A stretch of DNA of 64,000 nt from Halichondria panicea (Eukaryota > Porifera > Demospongiae > Suberitida > Halichondriidae): assembly GCF_963675165.1 (NCBI RefSeq), contig NC_087385.1:5194412-5258411 (forward strand), read 5' to 3'. Below are positions 56,194 to 64,000 of this stretch, in pieces. The notes beneath the pieces are model-generated. The model was given only the letters and a program-made list of their open reading frames with translations. It made no database searches and was not told the DNA's origin. A program made the position numbers and the translations under genes. Each line of letters begins with the position of its first letter. The stretch's first letter is position 1.

Positions 56194-58324
56194 ATGGCCT
56201 CAGAAGGAACTCTGAAACTTCACCAACCACCCTTGCTCCGACGACCACGCCCCCCTAAAGCTCTTACTGCTCCCCCCCCCAAAGCCAATGATCATCACAG
56301 GCCGAGCCCTCGGAAGTCACTGCATGGCCACTACACTGATTCCACTACACTCTCTACCCACTGCACACATGATGTTCACACAAAGACTAACTTTTCTATC
56401 CACCCTCTCTATCCAAAAGGCCCGAGTTTTTTTCCGCCAGGGAAAAAGATGGTAGCATGTCACGGTGCTGGTGCCGTCTACCTACCCCCACTCTACAACA
56501 ACGAAGAGATATACAACAAATCAGTTATAGGCAATGAAAATAACAACGACTCTATGAACTTTGAACACCTTGACAGTTTGGATAACTTCACGCTAGCAGA
56601 GTTCCAGATGGTCGCCCCACAGCGCAGGGTTCTCTCACCAATAAATAGTGCCAAGGTAATCTCACGACAAAACTACCTCAAGTTGACGGGATGGTTTGCA
56701 GTGAACGTACCCACCCAGGAGAGTTTAAACACTGTGGAGTTGGAAGCCGCTCTACAGTCACCTCAGGAACGAAAACCAAGACATCAAGTACTGTTAGGTG
56801 AGTTGGGTATGTGTGTTACTCCCGTAATTGTTTGATTACCTACTGTGTTCAGTGTGTATACACCACATTCCCATGCAGAGTTACAATCTATGGTGGATGA
56901 GGCTATGATGGCTGGCTCTAGTAGTGTATCTGTGGAGGAGGAGGAAGAGAGCCGGGAGGTTATGGAGCCCCCAGACATAGTCATTGGTGGCTCTGTGTCC
57001 AGGTACTTTTGTGGGCAGAGAAGAAGCAGGTCACCTTTCAGTGAGTACTAACTTTTTTTGGATTGTGCGATTATGGTGTGTATAAGCTTGCCCATACATT
57101 GGGAGAGCTATATACAGTACTGTAATCTTATTCTTTGCCAACCATTAATTTACTGAGTGTACTGTGAATGAGAACATGTGGTACTATATCGTTTGCCCTC
57201 TACGTTACATAGTTTCTTTGTATGTACAGTGTCTAGCGACCAGCCTCAGATCTCCCCTTCTGAGCTGGCCATCCTGGACTGTATGTTGAGTGGGGGACGT
57301 TGTTTGGACCTGAAGGCACACTTTCTCTCACAGCTGCCTGACCTCTCACCACTTGCCAAGACACTCACCTACCTCAACCTATCCTTCAACTGCTTAAATG
57401 TGCACACGTAATGATTGTCACAACAAGTGCATGATTGTTGACATTTCGGTGTGTTGTTGTGTGAAGTGCTATACCATTGTACATGGTTGAATTTCTTCTC
57501 TTTGTACATGTAGGTGTTCCCAGTGGAGGTGCTGCAATTGTCCCAACTAGTGTCTTTGCAATTAAGGAACAACCCTATCAAGGAACTACCCAACGGTTAG
57601 TAGACTATGCAGATGCCTAATATAATTGTACAATAATAATATTTATTGCTGTTCACAGACATACGCAATCTCACTAAACTGCGAGTGTTATGTCTGTCAT
57701 TCAACCTCCTCTCTGACCTCCCTTCTGGGTAAGTGTGAGTATACATAACGTTTTAACCATAACAATTATCGTTCATTGCAGATTGTTTGATCTGCAATCT
57801 CTGTGTGACCTTGACCTGTCCTACAATACCCTCCACTCACTCCCTAGACACATCTCCATGCTCATGTAAGCCCATTAACTATGTATAACTATCATTGGAT
57901 ACGTACACGGTGATTTTTTTAAAGGACTCTTCGCAAGCTGAATGTGGAGGGCAACCAGTTGATTGGTGTGCCCAGCACAATGATGACCCTGCCCTTGACT
58001 CACCTACTTGTGGGGGACAATCTCATGCATCCTGTACTGTGGGTGGAGAACAGTAGGAACCAACCACAGGTACAGTCATGTGCAATGTAAGCAGTGGTGC
58101 AATTTGTGAGACTGGTTGTTTTCGTTAGGACTTGGTTGACTTGTGCTCTATGTTGGTGAGTAAGTGTGTGTCCGCAACAGACGATCCAAGACTCCCTGAG
58201 CAAGTCATCAGTGTGCTTCAGAGGTGAGTCAGTTCACAGAGTACACTGTACCACACACATAGAATAGAGAGGTCCGTAGGCCCAACAGACTGCATTTTCA
58301 TTATACTATTATGCACACACACAC

Positions 58325-58370
<46 letters not shown>

Positions 58371-58419
58371 GCACACACACACACGCACGCACGCACACGC
58401 ACGCACGCACACACGCACG

Positions 58420-58465
<46 letters not shown>

Positions 58466-58469
58466 CACG

Positions 58470-58507
<38 letters not shown>

Positions 58508-58709
58508 CAGGTCGTCGTGTGGTCAGAGATGCGACCACTGCCAGTGTTCTCTGTATGGGTGTGGTCTGAGGGTGATTCGCAGTGTGGGTGGGAGTGTGCT
58601 GGGTATCATTAATCTCCCCTTTGTGTTCCTGACCTGTTCACCATCTTGTAGTACCTCTCTCAAACAAAGGACCAAATGGAAGCTACCATTTGAATCAAAA
58701 GTACTATGA
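56194..58709 (+). CDS. Leucine-rich repeat protein with cysteine-containing C-terminal exon
   Basis: A protein of about 500 residues. The N-terminal 210 residues (exon 56194 to about 56801) are Pro/His-rich and low in recognisable structure, apart from [16 protein letters not shown] short acidic exon follows ([14 protein letters not shown]). From about 57233, repeat units begin: [74 protein letters not shown]. These are five LRRs of the LxxLxLxxN type, one per short exon. The last exon (58512-58709) gives [18 protein letters not shown] and [11 protein letters not shown], a probable small metal-binding or disulphide module. Candidates include LRRC63 or other small intracellular LRR proteins, but I cannot choose. 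The final exon has a partial duplicate 1.3 kb downstream. Confidence 0.8.
58309..58511. repeat. (CA/CG)n microsatellite at the final LRR-gene acceptor
   Basis: About 200 bases of CACA with interspersed CGCACG units run right up to the acceptor cacag|GTCGTCG. Open frames of Cys-Val or His-Thr repeats here are artefacts of the dinucleotide repeat. Confidence 0.95.
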
Positions 58710-58870
58710 CAGTCCTCAAAATATCATTTCAATGTTTTCACTTGTCAATTAATTTTATTATCAATTTTGGAACAATGTTGTCATGGTGTGTATTCCAGAA
58801 CAGAGCTTTTATGTTGCTCCATATACCACCACAGGAGTGCTAATAATATGTTATGGTCATAACTATAACA
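58568..58870 (+). repeat. Local direct duplication, copy 1 (LRR final exon and 3' flank)
   Basis: The segment from GAGGGTGATTCGCAGTGTGG through TGTTGCTCCATAT and GGTCATAACTATAAC recurs at 59868-60058 with about 130 internal bases missing in the second copy. Identity in shared blocks is high, with only scattered changes. Confidence 0.85.
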
Positions 58871-59078
58871 CACCATAAAAAAAAATGTAATGGTTCTATT
58901 GTTTTCCCATACCATGTACCAATCATCATGCAACCAAGCTACTAACTCTTGGTGCTGCATACACGCCCTCATAAAAATTATTTTGTGAAGGGGTGTGGCT
59001 TTCGAGACATATTCATGGCACAAGCTGCTTATTAGCAGAGAGGCAAGAGTCATTCAGAACAGAGGTGATAAACAAAAA

Positions 59079-59381
59079 ATGGAAAGCGTTAATCGATGCC
59101 CTGGTTGCCATGGAAATGATATACAGATATTTTCGGATGGTTACAATGATGGAGACATGTGGTTTCACTGCCACACTTGCGGTTCTGAAGATTGTGTTGA
59201 TCACGAAGATATGGCCGAGTATTTCCGCGCAAAAGTGAGACTGCCTACAAAATCCCCCCCTTTTAAAGATCATCAACCCATCCCAAGAAATCATGGTTGG
59301 CCTGGAAGGATGGTCCCAAGTGATATAAGGAAGTGGATGGAAAAAAATAATGTGAAGCTCGGCGCAGGAGGAGACAAGTGA
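59079..59381 (+). CDS. Small single-exon zinc-ribbon protein, function unknown
   Basis: A 100-residue open frame beginning MESVNRCPGCHGND and ending KLGAGGDK, TGA at 59379-59381. It has one clear CxxC...CxxC zinc ribbon: CPGC then 18 residues then CHTC, with aromatic and acidic residues between (FSDGYNDGDMWFH). A basic, Pro-rich middle (KVRLPTKSPPF) and a short C-terminal PSDIRKWMEKNNVK helix follow. It is intronless, unlike all neighbours. The ribbon resembles small DNA- or RNA-associated ribbons such as those in bacterial/phage Lar-type proteins and primase or topoisomerase tails, but this is a shape resemblance only. It sits between the two copies of the LRR-exon duplication. It may be a real small gene, a retrocopy fragment or an acquired gene; the codon pattern and full motif make coding more likely than not. 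Confidence 0.55.
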   Translation: MESVNRCPGCHGNDIQIFSDGYNDGDMWFHCHTCGSEDCVDHEDMAEYFRAKVRLPTKSPPFKDHQPIPRNHGWPGRMVPSDIRKWMEKNNVKLGAGGDK

Positions 59382-59867
59382 TAGTTTCACTATATTAATT
59401 AATTTTGTGAGAAATTATGGCTAACCGTTATTTAAGAACTTTAAACTGTACCCATGGAACTCAGTAGAATGATGATGTATTGTATAGTGCAATTATGTGT
59501 CCTGTTATTAAATTTGCTTCCACATGTAGAGCTTCTGTAGCTATGTTTCCTATATGACTTTACTTTGTTTGTGCAATAATAGCTGTTAGCAAGATAACAC
59601 TGAGAAATCATTAACATGTATTATCTTGTGTCGGTTGTGTTCTATAATAATTATACGTATGTCTTAATTTTGTTATGTCACATTTTTCAGAGAATAATCG
59701 CTTTTTTTTTTATGAGACAATCATTTTTCAAGAATTATAAGGTTCAATATAATGAATCAAAACTCTCAATACAATTCACGTCTATAATCAATATAATCTG
59801 AATCGCCAGTGAATTAATTAAGAGAGATTACTGCAAAGGACAAAAATGATTTGAACAATAAAATTAT

Positions 59868-60058
59868 GAGGGTGATTTGCAGTGTGGGTGGGAGTGTGCT
59901 GGGTATCATTAATCTGCCCTTCGTGTTCCTGACCTGTTCACCATCTTGTAGTCAAACAACATGTTGTCATGGTGTTGTGTATTTGAGAACAGAGCTTTTA
60001 TGTTGCTCCATATCCCACCACCAGCAAATGATAAGGTCATAGTTATAACTACAGTGGA
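59868..60058 (+). pseudogene. Duplicate of the LRR-gene final exon, copy 2 (fragment)
   Basis: It repeats the codons for [19 protein letters not shown] and FLTCSPSCS of the LRR protein, then skips the rest of the exon and about 130 bases, and resumes in the 3' flank sequence. It lacks the upstream cysteine codons and a splice acceptor of its own. It is best seen as a dead fragment. Confidence 0.75.
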
Positions 60059-60250
60059 ACCTCTGTTAACAACCACCTCCGAAAAAAGGCCAGTTGCTAT
60101 ATAACAGCCAGGCACCCAGGTCCCCCAATTGAACAGTTTGTGTACAAAACAACCTCTCCAACAAAGGCCACCTCTGTATAAAGGCCACCTCTGTATAAAG
60201 GCCAAAACATTGTTCCCCAAAGGTGTCCGTTATAGAGGGGTTCCACTGTA
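60050..60250. mobile_element. MITE with ACAGTGGAACC termini
   Basis: The left end TACAGTGGAACCTCTGTTAA and the right end inverse complement TACAGTGGAACCCCTCTATA share the first 12 bases and more inward, with TA on both edges. ACAGTGGAACCTCT termini occur in Tc1/mariner-related MITEs of several animals. A short tandem (GGCCACCTCTGTATAAA, two copies) lies inside. The element directly follows the duplicated LRR fragment. Confidence 0.8.
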
Positions 60251-60546
60251 ATTATAACCAAGAGTTCATTACATCTCTTGCTATACAATTTTTTCTATCG
60301 AAATTCTTTTTTCATGGTGCATGCATGCATGCTTCATTAACATTTCAAGTTCAATAATTTTCAATAATGAATCAAAACTCTCGATATTCACATCTACAAT
60401 CGTCAGTGAATGTCAATCATGCGAGTCTATAACACTAAAGTATAGTATAAGTACAAATATTAAGAGAGATTACTGCAAAGGACAAAAATGATTCGAACGA
60501 TAAAATTATGAGATAAAACATTGACACTAAGTATGTGTCCAGTTCA

Positions 60547-63500
60547 TCACAAATCGCCAGGGTTCTGGTAAAGGTCTCTATGTGAGGAAATGTCCCTGTG
60601 CTCTGGGTTGTCTTGGAAGGCTTGGTGCAGCTCCACGAACGAGAGCCTCTGCGTTGGCTCCAGCGACCAACAGCTGAGCATGAGTTTGTAGATACTGTTG
60701 GGGCAGCTGGGTGGCTTCTCCAGACGGAAGCCCTGGTTCTCAATCATGTCCAAGACCTGAGAGAGAGGGGAAGTACGTAGATAAAGTGGGGCTAAACAGA
60801 GGCCACATACTATACAATGCCATAGATGTTAGCTAGAGCTCTATATGTGCTGTATTGCATGTGTACACAATAAAGAATGGCAATGCTTTAATATTTTCCT
60901 TAAATAAATCTTAAGAGCCCGATCCACAATGTCTACAACACACACACACACACACATACCTCAGCACCAGTCATCTCCCCATAGGGTGGCTCTCCATAAG
61001 AGAACATCTCCCAGAGGGTCACTCCATAGCTCCAGATGTCACTGGCATGGGAGAAAGTGCCATAGTTGATGGACTCCGGGGCGTACCATTTGACAGGCCA
61101 CCTCCCTCCCTGAGAGGCCTTGTAGTAGTTGCTGTTGGCCCCCACCGCACGAGACAGACCAAAGTCACTGATCTTCACCTGTGAAGAGAAGTGGAACATT
61201 ATTTTTTATAAGAGTCTCAATAACAGGATAGAATGAATGTGGCTCGTGAAAGTGGTCACATGACAGTCGAGAATTGACCAGCCAAACTACAAGACATAAC
61301 TATTTCTATCTTTTAACCTGTTACTCACCACTGTATCACTGGAAACCAGGATGTTCCTAGCAGCAAGATCACGATGGACAAACCTCTTCTTCTCAAGGTA
61401 CATCATGCCCGAGGCAATCTCAGCCGCCCACAACTTGAGTGTAATGATATTTGGTTTAGGGTATTTGCCGTCATAGAGGTAGTCAACCAACGCTCCGTGG
61501 GATACCAACTCTTGTACCATCATCATAGGCTTGCCCATGGTGACTCCAATCAGCTTGACTATGCAGGGGTGATTGAGAGTGATCATTATCTTAGCCTCTC
61601 TCATGAATTCCTGCTCTCCTGTGCCCATCGCATCCACTCTCAGAGTTTTCACGGCCACGTCAATCTGTGTGTGTATACACACATAGTAAGAGGGGATTTA
61701 AGATGTTGTATGATATCGTTTGTAAATTGTGCTTCTGAATGCCTTACAAGATGGTTAGATTACAGAGAGCTGTACAGACACAATTACCAGCTGCTCAACA
61801 GCAGTATGAAGTGGACAGACAGCTACTCTAAACACACACACACACTCACCATCTTTCCCCCAGCAGGTCGATACTTGCCACGCAGGACAGACCCAAACTC
61901 CCCCTGTCCAAGCTCAGCTCCCAGCGTGAGACACTCTTTCTTAATGGCCACCATCTCATAATTACGCATGTTCGGAGGCTTCCCGGGTCCAACCTCATCT
62001 GGTGCGGGCAGCATAGGCACTGCCCCTGGTTCCATGGGAATGGGTATAGGGGGTATAGGACGGTGGGATGGGGGCATCCCAATTGGCTTGGGGGGCAGTG
62101 AGGGGGGTAGACGGGTGTTGGCAAACAAGATCTGGCCTTGTGACTGAGAAGGCTGGGGAGAGAGATGATAACACCAATCACAGTACATACATGTACAATG
62201 CACATACTTATATAGACTACAAATGGGTAAGAGCAGTCCTATAAAATTACACTATAATATTGTGTGGTGTGTAGGGGTCTCTCACTGGTTTGGAATGTCC
62301 AGAGGAGAGTCTTATCCCGGGAGGGGGTACTGGATACTTAAGCAGTGTGGGCAGACCATCAACAAACATCATGTAGTGATCGACCACGGCAGGGAGTGAG
62401 TCAAAGAGAGGGCCATCGTCGATGAAGTACCACAGGTCCCCCTAGAGAGCAATAGTGTGCACTATAAGTACACGTAATAGTGCCACTAGCATACATACTG
62501 TACATACATCAGCACTTTCATTAAACATGTAGCGAGATCGAGCAACAAAACATTCATTCTACAGCATATTTGTGTGGGTTGCAACACATAATTATAGTAA
62601 TTACTGTAGCATCACAAGCAAATTGTTCCCTGTCTCAGTAAATAGTGCATTATACATTCTTCAGATGACTCTTCCTTGTTTTGAGGTAAAGGTACTTACC
62701 AGTGATAACATTACCCTCACTTCCACAAACACCCCCTTATATCACACTACCACACACTCCACTTCCCACACCACCCCCTCACTTCCCACACTACACCCCT
62801 TACCTCACACACCACCTCGTAGTGGTATGGTTGGGAGTTGTACATAAGGGTGAGAGCATAGTAACCAGGTCGCCGAGAGTTAGGACGAATCAAAAAACTT
62901 CCGTCTCCTTTCCCCTTCTTCTGTAACAGCTGCACCGCTCGCTGTGTGAGTGTGTGGTACATACACAAAATGAATATCAGCTTATATAAATAAATTCTCC
63001 AAAATGAAAACAGAAAGTAACCAGTTTGCCCTTGAGATTGATCAGGAGGTTACTCACATGACCAAACCATTCCTTATGGAGCAGTGATATTTATCAGTGT
63101 GTACAAAACTCACAGCTACAGAGAATAGAAAATTAAACACACAACAAACTCTTATCAGTGCATGTACAGAAAGCACCATGCTGGCCACTATCACTCAGTG
63201 GGGGGACCCAGTACGCACAATGACACGCAGTCCTGAAACAATCACTCACATCAAAGGAACACAACTACGCCTCACTTATGGATGCAAAAATTGGTCGTTA
63301 AGATTGATACATGCTGCTGCTACAAATCCCTACACACGTATACACATTGTGTTATTTGACACACATACACACTCACCGCCCTGTCAGGCTCCTTGTGTAG
63401 CCACTCTGTAGTCTTGGTTCGTGGCTTGGGGTAGTTCTGACTGGCCCATTCTAACACCTCCACCACCTCTCTCTGCTTGTACCGTGCGGCCAGCTCTCTT

Positions 63501-63905
63501 GGAGTGTCCTCATCCGGCGTACGAGGTCGCAATGGAGCATTGATTTGAAGGAGGGTCTGCAGATAGTGGGAGCACACAATATGATAACAACACAAATGTA
63601 TCTCTTAAAAAGACCCATCAAACATATTATCTCAAGAGGTCGCAGGAATTTGACCTGTTACATATTTATCTTAGAAATCCCCAAGAATATAATGTTTCTA
63701 GGAACACTAATTATGGGCAGTCCCAGTTTTCACTGTATCACTGACTGACACTACTGCGCTGCACCTTGACACAGTTGAGATGACCCCTGAAGGCAGCCTC
63801 ATGCAGAGCAACCCAGCCGGTGGTAGCATTCCTCTCTTGGACGTCTGCACCACCTTTCTCTACCAGGACTCGTATTGAGTCAGCATGTCCATTCCGAGCA
63901 GCCAG
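60547..63905 (-). CDS. Shark-type non-receptor tyrosine kinase (SH2-ankyrin-SH2-kinase), 5' end beyond window
   Basis: Shark-class kinases (Drosophila Shark, Hydra HTK16) join two SH2 domains flanking ankyrin repeats to a Syk-like kinase and act downstream of ITAM-type receptors such as Draper. Seen here in order: ankyrin repeats ([37 protein letters not shown], 63767-63905; then [20 protein letters not shown], 63400-63560), a second SH2 ([19 protein letters not shown], 62840-62960; [18 protein letters not shown], about 62380), a Pro-rich linker (61990-62150), and the kinase. Kinase motifs are intact: [38 protein letters not shown] and SYGVTLWEM. The stop is at 60547-60549. The first SH2 and the start codon must lie to the right of this window. 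Confidence 0.92.
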
Positions 63906-64000
63906 CTGGAGGGGAGGAGATGTGAGGATCAGCAAAGTATTTTCTGAAACATTAAGGGACAAACGATAGATCGAATGTCTACTGGGCAAACCATAACCTA

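Larger units (their letters stand above)
59382..60546. other. Patchwork of local duplicates downstream of the zinc-ribbon gene
   Basis: No gene is supported here. Besides copy 2 of the LRR exon (59868-60058) and the MITE (60050-60250), the stretch 59745-59868 repeats sequence seen again at about 60360-60515 beside the kinase stop (shared words AATGAATCAAAACTCTC and GAGATTACTGCAAAGGAC). The patch is AT-rich otherwise. Confidence 0.7.

Noticed and set aside
58301-58538. Cys-Val and His-Thr repeat proteins
   Set aside because: They are translations of the (CA/CG)n microsatellite with no flanking conserved sequence.

Overview
The window is animal nuclear DNA with compact, intron-rich genes on both strands. 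Introns are mostly about 45 to 400 bases with GT/AG ends, and genes are usually separated by 90 to 400 bases. Gene content is metazoan: Mediator subunit 12, UNC80, a PIX-type RhoGEF, AGFG1, CTC1, an endosomal Na+/H+ exchanger and a Shark-type SH2-ankyrin tyrosine kinase. Proteins are about as divergent from human as expected for an early-branching animal. Compactness, abundant short palindromes of the tacatgtaca type, many small MITE-like elements and a Shark kinase (a class lost in vertebrates) suggest a demosponge. That assignment is inference; a cnidarian or placozoan cannot be excluded from sequence reading alone.

Layout, left to right: a TPR protein of unknown function (minus, 13-3120); MED12 (minus, 3296-12694); a 1.16 kb divergent intergenic region; UNC80 (plus, 13857-29810); a beta-PIX/ARHGEF6-7 homologue (minus, 30042-38260); AGFG1 (plus, 38524-42284); CTC1 (plus, 42646-47659); an HSDL1-like dehydrogenase (minus, 47805-49882); UQCRH (plus, 50024-50408); DYNLT2B (minus, 50618-51303); NDUFA1 (plus, 51393-51796); an NHE6/7/9-type exchanger (minus, 52183-55856); a leucine-rich repeat protein (plus, 56194-58709); a small single-exon zinc-ribbon protein (plus, 59079-59381) inside a locally duplicated patch; and a Shark-type kinase (minus, 60547 to 63905, 5' end beyond the window).

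The genes form no pathway cluster. Many are arranged head to head: MED12/UNC80, PIX/AGFG1 (263 bp), HSDL1/UQCRH (141 bp), DYNLT2B/NDUFA1 (89 bp) and NHE/LRR (337 bp), so shared bidirectional promoters are likely. Introns carry several transposon-like elements: small inverted-repeat elements with TA duplications, one nested pair, one with 64-nt near-perfect termini inside a CA microsatellite, and two opposite-orientation copies of a roughly 0.5 kb element that each abut a microsatellite at the same end.

No tRNA, rRNA, CRISPR or prokaryotic operon structure was seen. Exon boundaries were read by eye from splice motifs and homology to remembered family sequences; gene spans are more reliable than each internal junction.
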